Source of the DNA: Anaerocolumna sp. | GTDB lineage: Bacteria > Bacillota > Clostridia > Lachnospirales > Lachnospiraceae | Assembly: GCA_029256725.1 (NCBI GenBank) | Contig: JAQSXJ010000020.1 | Span: 1 to 63,297, forward strand | Direction of reading: 5' to 3' | Length of the DNA stretch: 63,297 nt | Part shown: piece after piece, positions 26,699 through 37,108 of the stretch | How the letters are laid out: every line of letters begins with the position of its first letter | How positions within the stretch are numbered: position 1 is the stretch's first letter | Made by a program: the position numbers and the translations under genes | The notes under the pieces: model-generated | What the model was told of the DNA's origin: nothing | Seen by the model: only the letters and a program-made list of their open reading frames with translations | The model's database searches: none

Positions 26699-26939
26699 CA
26701 AGGGGACGGCGAATAACACAAAACTGAAAGAACTCATGCTTCGATTCCAAGGTATAAGAAGTCCTAATTCTCTGAATATTCTGTGCTTTCATAATGTAAA
26801 ACAGATAACTCGCTACGCATGAGTACACTATGTGTACTCAAACAATCTGTTTTACATTATAGCACAAAAGATTCAGAGAAAAGGACTTCTAATACCTTTC
26901 CATAGGCGCATTCGTTCTTTCAGTTTTGTGTTATTCGCC
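26699..26939 (+). repeat. Large palindromic element C (best-preserved copy)
   Basis: Opens with CAAGGGGACGGCGAATAACA. The outer arms 26708-26733 and 26914-26939 are perfectly complementary over 26 bases. Inward, an asymmetric loop (ATGCTTCGATTCCAAGG against CCTTTCCATAGGCGCAT) is followed by an AAGAAGTCC/GGACTTCT helix, a loop (TAAT against AAAA), CTCTGAA/TTCAGAG, a bulge, ATAATGTAAAACAGAT paired with its complement, then AACTCGCTACGC against AAACA and an apical hairpin GAGTACAC-TAT-GTGTACTC. No open frame inside looks coding. It starts 23 bases after the BsuPI stop codon in the same sense. Confidence 0.9.
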
Positions 26940-27006
26940 TGAACTCATATGGATGCACGACTTTGATACTATTTATTTAGTTTTGTACTGTTTTTTCTTG
27001 CACTTT

Positions 27007-28527
27007 TTATTCTTCTGTTCTTTTAAATTCTTTCGGACTTATGCCTACATATTTCTTAAACTTAGAATAGAAATAGTCTATATTACTGTAACCTACCTGT
27101 TCTGAAATCTGGTATACCTTAAGATCTGATTCCTGCAGCAGTCTTTTTGCATTCTTGATTCGGATGGCATCCAGAACGTTGTTAAAGTTCTCTCCTACCT
27201 CTTTTTTAAAGATCTTTCCAAGATAAGCACTATTATAGTTAAAAAGTTTGGCTATACTCTCGAGCTTTAAATCCTGTCCGTAATTCTTCTCCATATAGGC
27301 TATCATTCTTTTAATTACATTTTCAGATGCAACAACACAGATTACTTTTGAGATTTCATCACAGAAATCATAGAGATTATTAAGCAAGACTGATAAACTT
27401 TCTGCTTTTTTCATCCGGTCTGCATATTTCTGATAATCATCTTTAAATTGCTCTCGGTATTTATCATACTTTTTCTCTAAAATATTATGAAGATAGGCGA
27501 TACATTGGGTTATCTGAACCTTAATATCCCATTCCTTGATCAACCTGCCGCGGTACTGTTCTTCTTTCTCCCTGATGGCCTCTTTCAGTGACTCCATATC
27601 TCCGATTTCGATAAAATTTAGTAACTGCTCCGGAAACTCTTTGTCTTGCGTTATTCCACTGGTTTTTAAGGTTTCTATCCCTACCGCTTCCATTTCTTTA
27701 AAAGAAAACTGATACTCCGAAAGCAGTTTCGCACTTTCATAGGAAAAATGAAGATCCTGCCAATAGGATACACTATGTCCTACTGCGATAAAGAACCCTT
27801 CTTTAAAACGTTTCTTGACCTTTTCATTATTTATAAGCAGTTGCTTTTTAACTGCTTCATAACTTAATCCTTTGCAGATTAATACCAACTTATCGTCCAT
27901 AATTACCTTGTCGGTATGTTCCATATCCCAGAGCATCAGGTCAATTTTCTCCTGAGAGATTCCGTTCTCTTCATTACTTTCCTTGTCCTTTAGGATGGCA
28001 GCACAGAAACTGTTGTATTTGAAATCCATACCATAAAGCTTAATTTCTCGCTTCAAAGCTTCTCTGTCCGAAGTGTGCAACAAAAGATGGGACAGTACCT
28101 GCTGCCTTGCTTTTAATTCGCTTAAGGTATAGTAATCATCCAAGTGCTTCTTCGCATCCAGCTCTGCCAGTAATTCTTTCACATTCTCTAACAATTCGTC
28201 TTCATCTATAGGTTTTAGTAAATATGCGCGAACACCTAAGGAAACGGCCGATTTGGCAAATTCAAAGTCTGAATATCCTGTAAGGATTATAAATTTCCCT
28301 TCAAAGCCTGCTCTCTTTGCCTCACGAATCAACTCTATTCCGCTCATACCGGGCATTTTTACATCCACTAGCACCAGGTCAGGGTAATATTCCAGTACCT
28401 TTTTCAGTCCGTCCTTTCCATCATAACCTTCCGCACATATCTCAAAATTGTAATCCTCCCATTCAATCAGGCACTTAATGCCTTCTCTTACAATCATTTC
28501 ATCATCTATAATCATAACCTGGTACAT
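27007..28527 (-). CDS. YesN-type response regulator (REC-AraC)
   Basis: A 506-residue regulator. The N-terminal receiver domain has phospho-acceptor Asp55 (LVDVKMPG) and acidic pocket Asp8/Asp9. A middle region of about 250 residues precedes the C-terminal AraC-type double helix-turn-helix (about 405-500, ending VGISPKEFKRTEE). YesN proteins activate sugar transport and glycosidase genes after phosphorylation by a YesM-type kinase. The ATG at 28527 has GAGGAGGG upstream. The kinase gene lies 108 bases upstream on the same strand. Confidence 0.93.
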   Translation of the reverse strand: MYQVMIIDDEMIVREGIKCLIEWEDYNFEICAEGYDGKDGLKKVLEYYPDLVLVDVKMPGMSGIELIREAKRAGFEGKFIILTGYSDFEFAKSAVSLGVRAYLLKPIDEDELLENVKELLAELDAKKHLDDYYTLSELKARQQVLSHLLLHTSDREALKREIKLYGMDFKYNSFCAAILKDKESNEENGISQEKIDLMLWDMEHTDKVIMDDKLVLICKGLSYEAVKKQLLINNEKVKKRFKEGFFIAVGHSVSYWQDLHFSYESAKLLSEYQFSFKEMEAVGIETLKTSGITQDKEFPEQLLNFIEIGDMESLKEAIREKEEQYRGRLIKEWDIKVQITQCIAYLHNILEKKYDKYREQFKDDYQKYADRMKKAESLSVLLNNLYDFCDEISKVICVVASENVIKRMIAYMEKNYGQDLKLESIAKLFNYNSAYLGKIFKKEVGENFNNVLDAIRIKNAKRLLQESDLKVYQISEQVGYSNIDYFYSKFKKYVGISPKEFKRTEE

Positions 28528-28635
28528 ATAGCCCCTCCTCATCGTAACTAAATAAGTTGGATTATGCTTATTTTATCCAAGGTAAGTTATCAAATTACGT
28601 TTTATATATCCTTGAATAGGAATAAATATATTGAA

Positions 28636-30288
28636 TCAACTCATATCCTTCGGAAGTTGAATGATAATTTTGGTTCCTGCATTCTCTTCACTTTCTATCA
28701 GCAGGCCGTATTCATCTCCATACAAGAGCTTGATTCTCTGATTTACGTTGTTAAGTCCTATGCTGCTTCTGGTAAGCCTTGCATAATCATTAAGACTGTC
28801 CTTTATTTCCTCCAGAGTATCCCTGCTCATTCCGATTCCGTCGTCTTCTACAATAATATATAAACTGTCTGTCATCTTTACATCAATTCTAATTTCACCT
28901 TCACCCTCTTTGGCTTCCAGTCCATGTATAAATGCATTTTCAACTATCGGCTGAATGATAAGAGGCATGATCTTAAGCTGTTCCACATCGCAATAGAGAT
29001 TAATATGAAAATGTATTCTCTCCCCAAAACGATACTGCTGTATCTTTAAATAATATTCTACCAGGTCCAATTCTGATTTTAAGGTAACCAGGGTATCACC
29101 TGCCTGGATATTTCTGCGCATAATTTTAGCTAGCATTTTTACCAGCTCTTCAATATCCTTCTCCCCGTTGCATCTTGCTTTCATACGGATGGTTTCCAGG
29201 GTATTGTATAGGAAATGAGGATTGATCTGACTGGCTAACATTTTAAATTCAACTTCTTTTTGTCTGCTGTTGAGCTTTTCCTTCTGTACCTGCTCCTCAT
29301 AGATCGTGGTTATCAGATGCTGCAGGCTATTAATCATTGTATTCAGGTCTCTGTACAAATCAGCAATTTCATCGTTTCCATTCACTTCTGAGAGATTGAA
29401 ATCTCCGGCAGCAGCTTTATGGATCTGCACTTTGAAGTTGTTTAGCCGCTTACTGAAATTACCGGCGTAAAGGGCTATAATAACAAGGGATAGGATTGTG
29501 GGCAGCAGCCAATACAACCAGGACCAGCTGCTTCCTTTATATTCAGCATAGATGTCCTTATATTCCCTTATACTTATTATAGTAAAGCTATTCTCTGCAT
29601 TGTCAAGATTTAATTCCGCTTCTAAGACTGTGGACTTTTTGCTGTTAAAACTACTGCCGGACTCTATTTTCGTAAATACCGTTTGGTCATCCATAAGTAT
29701 ATGATAAGTAGAATTACCAGCTCGGCAAATATCCTTAAGGAACTCGGTATCGGTTATAAAAGAAAGGATTCCTTTCTCATGATTCCCATCTAATTGAACA
29801 GCAACTGATAAAATCAGATAAGTAGTCCCTTCTGCCTTTAATAACATGAACTGAACCTTATCTTTTATGTCATAGTTAATCGGCAAGATACTCTCTTTAG
29901 GCAAATCAACCCCGTCGGCCCAGGCAGTATAATAAGGAGTATTATCCCTTCCAATCAACTGGATTCCCTTTAGCTCTGTAAAAGTCTTAAAATATTTCTC
30001 AGATTCATTTTGGGCTTCTTTTACGTTTGTGCCACTCATATCCGTTTCTTTTAATAGCTTCAGCAACTCATTATATGGTTGCAGATAGTTAGTTACAGCT
30101 TCCTTTACCAATAGCAGCTCTGCACTCTGGCTCTCCCTGTCTTTAGTAAGCGCCTGTCTGCGGGTATTTCTGGTATAGAAGAAACTGCTGCAAACCAAAG
30201 GTATCATTATGCTTAATAAAAAGACAAGAAGCATTCTTTCTCTAATTTTCAGATGCTTTGAAAATAATAACTTCAGCTTTTCCCTCAT
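28636..30288 (-). CDS. YesM-type sensor histidine kinase
   Basis: A 550-residue membrane sensor kinase. One membrane segment near the N-terminus and one near residue 260 flank an extracellular Cache-like sensing region; a HAMP linker follows. The kinase domain has the His-kinase motif INPHFLYNTLETIR and the ATP-binding motifs VENAFIHG and DDGIGM. It would phosphorylate the YesN-type regulator downstream in response to an extracellular sugar signal. The ATG at 30288 has only a weak ribosome site, and a TTG at 30342 is an alternative. A GH95 gene precedes it by about 190 bases. Confidence 0.92.
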   Translation of the reverse strand: MREKLKLLFSKHLKIRERMLLVFLLSIMIPLVCSSFFYTRNTRRQALTKDRESQSAELLLVKEAVTNYLQPYNELLKLLKETDMSGTNVKEAQNESEKYFKTFTELKGIQLIGRDNTPYYTAWADGVDLPKESILPINYDIKDKVQFMLLKAEGTTYLILSVAVQLDGNHEKGILSFITDTEFLKDICRAGNSTYHILMDDQTVFTKIESGSSFNSKKSTVLEAELNLDNAENSFTIISIREYKDIYAEYKGSSWSWLYWLLPTILSLVIIALYAGNFSKRLNNFKVQIHKAAAGDFNLSEVNGNDEIADLYRDLNTMINSLQHLITTIYEEQVQKEKLNSRQKEVEFKMLASQINPHFLYNTLETIRMKARCNGEKDIEELVKMLAKIMRRNIQAGDTLVTLKSELDLVEYYLKIQQYRFGERIHFHINLYCDVEQLKIMPLIIQPIVENAFIHGLEAKEGEGEIRIDVKMTDSLYIIVEDDGIGMSRDTLEEIKDSLNDYARLTRSSIGLNNVNQRIKLLYGDEYGLLIESEENAGTKIIIQLPKDMS

Positions 30289-30480
30289 TATCTTACCCGC
30301 GCTTTCAGGGGTTGCCGGAGTTATATGTTGAAAATATTTCAACTATGTAAACTGATTCTGTACTTGCTTAACTTTAGCATAGTCAGAATAATTCAACTTA
30401 CAGTTAACCGACAGCCCCTATTTTATTTTCATACTTAAATTGAATGGTTAGCTTTGACGCTCAAGCAACTTTTCCTTATG

Positions 30481-32820
30481 CTACGCAACTGTTACAAAAT
30501 AGATTCTGTCTTTCAACATATGAAAGATTACTTTATTATTTTCTGTGTAATAATCCACTTCATTGCCCCAGCCATCTCTGATGCAGTAATTTCTACCCGC
30601 TGTCTTGATTACACAGTTGCGGTCTTTTACACAGATAATCCTTGCCTTGGTAAGCTTTCCTTCTTCCCATTCCATATCAACGGTAAAGCCTCCCCTTGCT
30701 CTCAATCCACTAATTTTACCGCCCTTCCAGCCTGATGGCAATGCAGGCAGAAAGTCAAGCTCACTATAATAGCTCTGCAGCAGCATCTCAAGTATTGCAG
30801 CTGTTCCGCCAAAATTACCATCTATCTGAAAGATCTTAGGCGGATGCAGATCTAATAGTGTCTCTGTTGCAAAATCCCCGATTAACGCCCTGATATGTTC
30901 CCAAGCTAAGTCACCTTCTCCAAATCTTGCATAAAGGCAGGCAACCCAGGCACGGCTCCAACCCGTATAAGCACCCCCTGCATTTAATCTGAGTTCCAGA
31001 GATTTTCTGGCAGCTGCAAATAATTCAGGTGTCCTCTCCTTGTCAATCTGTTCTCCGGGGAATACCCCAAAGAGATGGGATACATGCCTGTGGTTTGGTT
31101 CAATTTCTTCAAACTCCTGATTCCATTCCAGCAGCTGACCTTTACTGCCTATCTGCAAAGGAGGCAGGTTCTCCACTATCTCTTTCCAGAGCTTAACCTT
31201 ATCCCTGTCCGTCTTAAGAATCTCCGCAGCTTCTATACAATGACTTAATAGATCCATTACCATTTCAACATCTACCGTTGAGGAGATACATATGGTAACT
31301 GGCAGGCTTCCACCACCGGTAAACCGATTCTCCGGAGACTGGGAAGGCATTATCTGATATATGCCCTTCTTGTCTTTTACTAAAAAGTCTTCATAAAAGG
31401 CTGCTACCTCTTTCATAAAGGGGTAAGCTCTGTCTTCTAAGAATTCCATGTCCTGTCCATACTCATAATGCCACCACATATGCTGAGCCAGCCAGGCAGA
31501 TACACCAACCCATACAGACCAGCCATAGGTTTCCGGTGTTGCACAGCCCCATACATCTGAGGATAAGGGCAGCCAGATACCATTGCAGCCAAATAGCTTC
31601 TTTGCAGCATCTCTGCCATAAGGTATCATTTTCTCCAAATATACAATCAAGGATTCTGTATAATCTTCTAAATGACCGTTTTCAGCCGGCCAGTAGTTCA
31701 TCTGCAGATTTACATCATAATGATAATCACAGTCCCAGGCCGGTGCCAATTCTTCGTTCCACTTCCCCTGCAGGTTGGCCGGCAGCTCACCATTGGCACA
31801 GGAAGCACACAATAAATATCTTCCGTAATTAAAGTAAAGCAAAGGAAGAGTTACATCCTCACTGCCTTCTCTATAGGCTTTGATTCTATCATTGGTCGGC
31901 ATGTCGGGTTCATCTGCATATATATTTAAATGAAGTCTTCCATAATTCTTCTCATGCTCCGCCATATTCTCCTTATAGAGTCTCTCCCAGGACTTCACAG
32001 GCATGGGATGTCTTCTGCACTCCTCTAAGGGCAGTTCATCCTTAACATCAGTTCCAACATTAATAAATACAAGTATCTCCTTGGCATCCTCTACTCTGAG
32101 TCTGTCGTTATCAAGGGGGAATACTCTGCCGCCTCTGATCTTAAGATCAGCTTTTACGCAGAACTTCATGCCTCCCTTGAAAGCACCATGCATAATAATA
32201 GTAGCGTTCCCTGAATCAAAGGACACATCACAATTGGGATCTTGTATACGATCAAGCCAGAAAGTACCGCTAATTTTATCTTCCCTGGCATATATTCTGA
32301 CTATGATGCAATCCTCTATTAAATGACCTATAACCGTTCTGGATATATTCCTTCCATCTGCATCATAGGTTATCTTAACTCTTGCTCTTTCTAAATTCAG
32401 TTCCCTCTTATAATTAGTCACCTCACCCTGATCCAGCGAAAAATAAAAATCTCCGGCAGGCTGATAGGAGTCTTCTCTCGTAGGCCTGTCGCTGATTCCG
32501 CCATTACCCCCCCAGGCTTCGTTGGCTAGAATGGTAGCTTCTTCATAGTTTTCCTCCATTAGGAGCTCCCTCACCTTTGGAAGATATGCACTACGGTCTT
32601 CATTCTTTCTGTCCTTATTCCTTCCTATGCACAGCCACTCATGATTTAAGGCTATTCGTTCTGCCTTAATACCACCAAGCACCATACCGGCCAGTCGCCC
32701 TGTTCCAATGGGCAGACCGTTCTGCCACTCAGTAGCAGGAGTTGTATACCACAATCTATGATTCAATGCCCTTCCTCCAATCGTCTTACATGCTCTCATA
32801 TTTCGGAATATGTCCTCCAA
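30481..32820 (-). CDS. GH95 alpha-L-fucosidase
   Basis: A 779-residue glycoside hydrolase of family 95, which releases terminal alpha-1,2-linked L-fucose (some members L-galactose) from host or plant glycans with inversion. Visible family features are the N-terminal substrate-side pattern [16 protein letters not shown], the central helical barrel with [18 protein letters not shown] and [11 protein letters not shown], and PSQSPENRF further on. There is no signal peptide, so it acts inside the cell on imported oligosaccharides. The regulator pair downstream on the same strand suggests local control. Confidence 0.93.
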   Translation of the reverse strand: MEDIFRNMRACKTIGGRALNHRLWYTTPATEWQNGLPIGTGRLAGMVLGGIKAERIALNHEWLCIGRNKDRKNEDRSAYLPKVRELLMEENYEEATILANEAWGGNGGISDRPTREDSYQPAGDFYFSLDQGEVTNYKRELNLERARVKITYDADGRNISRTVIGHLIEDCIIVRIYAREDKISGTFWLDRIQDPNCDVSFDSGNATIIMHGAFKGGMKFCVKADLKIRGGRVFPLDNDRLRVEDAKEILVFINVGTDVKDELPLEECRRHPMPVKSWERLYKENMAEHEKNYGRLHLNIYADEPDMPTNDRIKAYREGSEDVTLPLLYFNYGRYLLCASCANGELPANLQGKWNEELAPAWDCDYHYDVNLQMNYWPAENGHLEDYTESLIVYLEKMIPYGRDAAKKLFGCNGIWLPLSSDVWGCATPETYGWSVWVGVSAWLAQHMWWHYEYGQDMEFLEDRAYPFMKEVAAFYEDFLVKDKKGIYQIMPSQSPENRFTGGGSLPVTICISSTVDVEMVMDLLSHCIEAAEILKTDRDKVKLWKEIVENLPPLQIGSKGQLLEWNQEFEEIEPNHRHVSHLFGVFPGEQIDKERTPELFAAARKSLELRLNAGGAYTGWSRAWVACLYARFGEGDLAWEHIRALIGDFATETLLDLHPPKIFQIDGNFGGTAAILEMLLQSYYSELDFLPALPSGWKGGKISGLRARGGFTVDMEWEEGKLTKARIICVKDRNCVIKTAGRNYCIRDGWGNEVDYYTENNKVIFHMLKDRIYFVTVA

Positions 32821-32918
32821 ATTACTCGAACATATTTTCCATTAAGTGCATTATAATCCCTCACAGTACGAATAAATACCCTAATTTATTAATAAAAAAC
32901 ACCCAAATTTTTATATCG

Positions 32919-33986
32919 TCAGTGTTTTGCCTTTACATTACGCTTCCAGAACCTCTCTATCTGTCTCTCAGTGACACTGTCCACAAAATCTCTTTTTATC
33001 ATCAGAAAACTTTCAATATTATTCATGATTCCGTAAAGGATTGCTCTGTTCTCAAATTCCTCCCTGGTTGTAGGCACTGGTTCTTCCTTAAATAATTCCT
33101 TCATCCGGTTCAGCTCCTTGATCAGCTCCCTTGCATTATTGGATTCACGGAACTGTTCCTTGATCTTATCCAACATATAAGCAAGTGGATAGGCTTGCTT
33201 TGGAATTAGATTAAGCTGTTTCATATCTGCCAGTGTCTGCTTTAACATCAGTACCTGCTCTTTTCTCATGGTAAAATAGCCTATATAGTATCTGGTGTCG
33301 GTTAGCAGGGTATTATTCATATTTTCATAGGCCTGTTTCTGTGCCAGGTTAAGATGCTCCTCCAGACCTGACAGCATATAATCAAGTTCCTGCATTTTTA
33401 CCCTGTCGGGAGCCGTATCATTTCTTTCTTCCTGTTCGCTTCTATTTTTTACTCTTAATACAGCTGCCATGTTCCTAAGTATATCTTTTACTTCTTCCTC
33501 CACCAGTACTATGTCCTTTAGCACTGCGCCTGTGTTATCCGGCATATAGAGATTTAAGATTACACCTATTATGATTCCAATACCTAGAATCGCCACTTCA
33601 TTTCCGATAAAAGCAAGACTCATATTCTGCTCTATGAGGAAATGACTTACTAATACCGAACACATAGGAATGCCCTCCGTAATATGAAAGAGGTAGCTGG
33701 CAGTTACAAAGAACAGGAGAAATAAACCGAAGGTTACGGGATGGTACCCCAGACTTTGGAAGATTATTAAAGCTATAAGAACTGCTGTGGCAAATGCTGC
33801 AAATCTTTTTATTGCCACTTTTAAGGTTTCTTTTTTGGTATCCTGTATGCTTAACAGTGTTATAATGCCGGCTGAGGCACTGTAGGAGAGCCCCAGTAAA
33901 TCCGCCAGAATGATGGCGAGACAGCTGCCGGCTGCTATTTTTATAATTTTTAACCAGGTACTGGTGTTTATATTTATTTTGTTCAA
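32919..33986 (-). CDS. Aromatic acid exporter family (ArAE_1) membrane protein
   Basis: A 355-residue protein with five to six hydrophobic segments in the first 150 residues and a hydrophilic, coiled helical C-terminal half. This matches the ArAE_1 (formerly DUF939) family of Firmicutes, half-length relatives of AaeB/FUSC exporters. The putative role is export of aromatic or other organic acids. The start appears to be TTG at 33986, with GAAGGG upstream. It stands alone between the GH95 gene and the Bce module. Confidence 0.8.
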   Translation of the reverse strand: MNKININTSTWLKIIKIAAGSCLAIILADLLGLSYSASAGIITLLSIQDTKKETLKVAIKRFAAFATAVLIALIIFQSLGYHPVTFGLFLLFFVTASYLFHITEGIPMCSVLVSHFLIEQNMSLAFIGNEVAILGIGIIIGVILNLYMPDNTGAVLKDIVLVEEEVKDILRNMAAVLRVKNRSEQEERNDTAPDRVKMQELDYMLSGLEEHLNLAQKQAYENMNNTLLTDTRYYIGYFTMRKEQVLMLKQTLADMKQLNLIPKQAYPLAYMLDKIKEQFRESNNARELIKELNRMKELFKEEPVPTTREEFENRAILYGIMNNIESFLMIKRDFVDSVTERQIERFWKRNVKAKH

Positions 33987-34282
33987 TGATTAGCCCTTCT
34001 CTCTTGCTGTTGTTATGAGAACAGTTTTAGCAAAAGTGAGGGGGTTTGTCAAGCGTACCTTTGCAGGAGGTATGGTTAGCATAGTGGTTGAAAGAATAGA
34101 AGATGGGTAGTTACGAAGAAGGATAAAGAGGGCAAATGGCTCTTTTCATCTCTGATTCAACTTTGAGGAAATGAATAACACCCCCATGACGCACACTGCC
34201 ATGAGGGTTCCATTAGAAAGGGAATGTATACATATGAGATCTTTTATGGTTTCCTATTACTGTGATTTTAACACTTAATATG
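33987..34282. other. Gene-free interval upstream of the ArAE gene
   Basis: About 300 bases without a gene. It contains the terminator-like hairpin at 34177-34209. Nothing else could be assigned. Confidence 0.5.
34177..34209 (-). terminator. Probable terminator of the Bce operon
   Basis: AACACCCCCATG (34177-34188) pairs with CATGAGGGTT (34200-34209) through one bulge and G-T pairs. The T-run on the minus strand is weak. Confidence 0.45.
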
Positions 34283-36253
34283 TTATTCGTATATGTTTTT
34301 TCTATAGCTGATAAAGGTAGCAATAAAATACAGAAAATATACACTGAAAAACAGTCCCATAGAAGTCATTATTGCTGTAGAGAAGAAATTCTTTGAACTA
34401 AAGGCTTTAAGCAGAGGATTGAAGCAGTATGCCATATATATACTGATGGGAATTGGCAGAATAATCGGAAAACCAAAATAAAACAGGCATTGTTTTAGAA
34501 TATAATTATCAATCTTCCTGCCTTCCATTCCCAGGTTGTCAAGAATTTTATACCGGAACTTGTAGCGTACGGAATCACTTATGTGATGAACAGCCAGGAT
34601 GGTTGCCGCTATACAGATATATACCAGTCCAAGGTAAAACAGTGAAAAGGCTAAAATCGTAAATATACTTCGACTTTCTGCTAGTAATTGTCCTTTTACT
34701 TTTATATCATCCTGCGGGACATTATCAGTGAATTCCTTTTGGGATTCTTCCTTTATTTCCGTATTAAAAGTACATAAATTATTATAGTCCTTTACCGTTG
34801 TTTTTTCCGTTGTATTCGCTGCATATATAATCCGTCTTGCTTCTAATGTCTTAGTAAATTCATCAGGAACGATAATTAGATAATTCTGACCGTTAATTCC
34901 CTGCAGTGCAAAGTCCTCAAGGAAACACCCCTGATACTCAAGCGTTCTGCCGGCTATCTGGAGAGTTAAGCTGTTTGTTTTATCCAGCTCATCTTTTACT
35001 CCCTGAACACATTGAACAAAAAAGCAGCCTTCCTTTAACTCTTCTTTAGAGTAGCCTAATAATTCACGTAGTTTCTGATAATCACTGTATTTCATTATGG
35101 TGTCTTCTTTTACACGAGAGCGACCCAGTGGTGTATTAAGAAGCATATCGTAAATATCTGTGCTGCCACTTTTATAAATAAAATAGGTAAACTCTCCCTC
35201 TACCTTTAAGTTCTTCAGTATGTAGCTCTTATATTTTCCAAGATCATTTTCCGTATTTTCGCTGCTAATGGCAATATCAAAAGGAGAAATTGATTCCACT
35301 TGAGATTCAAAAAAGCCTTTCAGCATGATACCGATTGAAAAAGAGGCCAGAGTAAGGGATATCAATAAGCCGAGAGTTCCCAGAGTAATGCGCATCGTAT
35401 TTATTTTAGCAGACAGACTGCGAACCAAAAGAAAAATACCCTTCTTATACTTGAGTCTTGGGTTAACTGTCAATAACTTAACTAATATTGCAGGTACAGA
35501 GAAATAAAATCCATAAATAAATATAATCATGCAAAGAAAACTGAGACCTAATAATCGTAAAGATACAAAGTTATCACCATCATTAAAATTATTCCATAGA
35601 GATACGCCACCGACAGCACCAGCAGCCAGTGAAATAATAAAAATACCCCAGCTTCCTTTTATACTATGAAACATCTGTGTTTCATTTTTCTTTTCAGCAT
35701 AAAGCAGGCTGTATATTGTCAACTTACGCAGCTTCCGTTGCGAACGTATCATTGAAAAGGAATAAATTAATATGACATAGAATAATGTCTGAAGCAATGC
35801 CTTAATAGAGAAGGCCATTTTCAACTGATAAGGCATTTCAAAAACATGCATAACTATTGTAATGAGTATCTGATATAGAAAAGATCCTGCTACCAGACTG
35901 ATCAGAAAGGATAGGGAACCGATAATCACATTTTCCCTGAAAAACAGTCGTGTTATCGCTCCATTGCTGATACCTAAACTCATATAAATTCCAAATTCCT
36001 TACTCCTTCTCTGAAACATAAAGTTATTCATATAATAAACCAGCCAGACCGAGACTAATACAATCAAGGCTGATACAACCGTTACAAGATACGGCATATT
36101 TTCCATGGTGTCACTGAGCTTTATAATTTCCTCTGAATATACAATCATATTAAATGCATACAACAGCGAAAAAATTATAGTAATGCTTATTATGTAGATA
36201 CAGTAGTCCTTCAGGGAACGCTTTGCATTACGCAGAGCTATTTTATTGAGCAT
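34283..36253 (-). CDS. Bce-type ABC transporter permease
   Basis: A 656-residue FtsX-family permease of the BceB/VraG type with ten membrane segments and a large extracellular domain of about 200 residues between segments 7 and 8 (residues about 320-520). In these systems the permease senses peptide antibiotics such as bacitracin and drives their removal from lipid targets. The ATG at 36253 has GGGAGGTG upstream. It overlaps the ATPase gene by 11 bases, which keeps the pair coupled. Confidence 0.9.
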   Translation of the reverse strand: MLNKIALRNAKRSLKDYCIYIISITIIFSLLYAFNMIVYSEEIIKLSDTMENMPYLVTVVSALIVLVSVWLVYYMNNFMFQRRSKEFGIYMSLGISNGAITRLFFRENVIIGSLSFLISLVAGSFLYQILITIVMHVFEMPYQLKMAFSIKALLQTLFYVILIYSFSMIRSQRKLRKLTIYSLLYAEKKNETQMFHSIKGSWGIFIISLAAGAVGGVSLWNNFNDGDNFVSLRLLGLSFLCMIIFIYGFYFSVPAILVKLLTVNPRLKYKKGIFLLVRSLSAKINTMRITLGTLGLLISLTLASFSIGIMLKGFFESQVESISPFDIAISSENTENDLGKYKSYILKNLKVEGEFTYFIYKSGSTDIYDMLLNTPLGRSRVKEDTIMKYSDYQKLRELLGYSKEELKEGCFFVQCVQGVKDELDKTNSLTLQIAGRTLEYQGCFLEDFALQGINGQNYLIIVPDEFTKTLEARRIIYAANTTEKTTVKDYNNLCTFNTEIKEESQKEFTDNVPQDDIKVKGQLLAESRSIFTILAFSLFYLGLVYICIAATILAVHHISDSVRYKFRYKILDNLGMEGRKIDNYILKQCLFYFGFPIILPIPISIYMAYCFNPLLKAFSSKNFFSTAIMTSMGLFFSVYFLYFIATFISYRKNIYE

Positions 36254-37010
36254 CGCTGCTTTCACCTCCCAGAAGAGTTACAGTATCAAGAATTCTATGA
36301 AAGAATTCCGTTCTAGTCTGATTGCCTCGAAAGATTTCACTGAACAGTTTACCATCCTTTAAGAATATAATTCTTTTACAGTAACTTGCGGTGAAGACAT
36401 CATGAGTAACCATTAGTATTGTGGCGCCCATACTTTGATTCATTGTATACAGAGTATCTAAAAGCATTCCCGCAGACTTTGAATCCAGTGCCCCGGTGGG
36501 TTCATCTGCAAGAATTATCTTAGGCTTGTTAATCATAGCTCTGGCACAGGCACAGCGCTGCCTTTGTCCTCCAGACACCTCATAGGGAAATTTCATCATT
36601 ATGTCACTAATACCAAGCTTTATAGCAAGATCCTTCACTCTGGATTCAATCTCCTTTGAAGCTACATTTGCTATTGTAAGTGACAAAGCGATATTTTCTT
36701 CCATCGTCAGGGTGTCTAAGAGGTTAAAATCCTGAAAGATAAATCCCAGATTAAGCTGGCGAAACATTGCCAATTCTTTATCTTTTAGCTTTGTCAGATC
36801 CTTTCCGTCCAGATAAATGTGCCCTGCTGTTGCCGTATCAATGGTGGATATACAGTTAAGCAGGGTGGTTTTACCGCTGCCTGAGGCACCCATTATTCCC
36901 GTAAACTCGTGATTTTCAACGGTAAAAGAGATATTTTTTAAGGCTTTTGTAATGAGGGTTTTCGTACCATAATATTTTTCTAAGTTTTCAACTTTCATTA
37001 ATGCTTCCAC
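36243..37010 (-). CDS. Bce-type ABC transporter ATPase
   Basis: A 255-residue ATPase of the MacB/BceA group. It has Walker A (GASGSGKTT, about 45-53), signature (VSGGQRQR), Walker B (ILADEPTGALDS) and the switch His (MVTHD). The GTG at 37010 is chosen because AAAGGAG lies 8 bases upstream; the ATG four codons later is the alternative. It energises the permease encoded next and lies after the sensor kinase gene on the same strand. Confidence 0.93.
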   Translation of the reverse strand: MEALMKVENLEKYYGTKTLITKALKNISFTVENHEFTGIMGASGSGKTTLLNCISTIDTATAGHIYLDGKDLTKLKDKELAMFRQLNLGFIFQDFNLLDTLTMEENIALSLTIANVASKEIESRVKDLAIKLGISDIMMKFPYEVSGGQRQRCACARAMINKPKIILADEPTGALDSKSAGMLLDTLYTMNQSMGATILMVTHDVFTASYCKRIIFLKDGKLFSEIFRGNQTRTEFFHRILDTVTLLGGESSDAQ

Positions 37011-37108
37011 TGCATGTACTCCTTTCATATCGATTTGGAAAAGTATATTGCCGGCAATACCCGTCCTCGACCAGATAAAGTATAGCATACAGACATTTGC
37101 TTTTTTAC

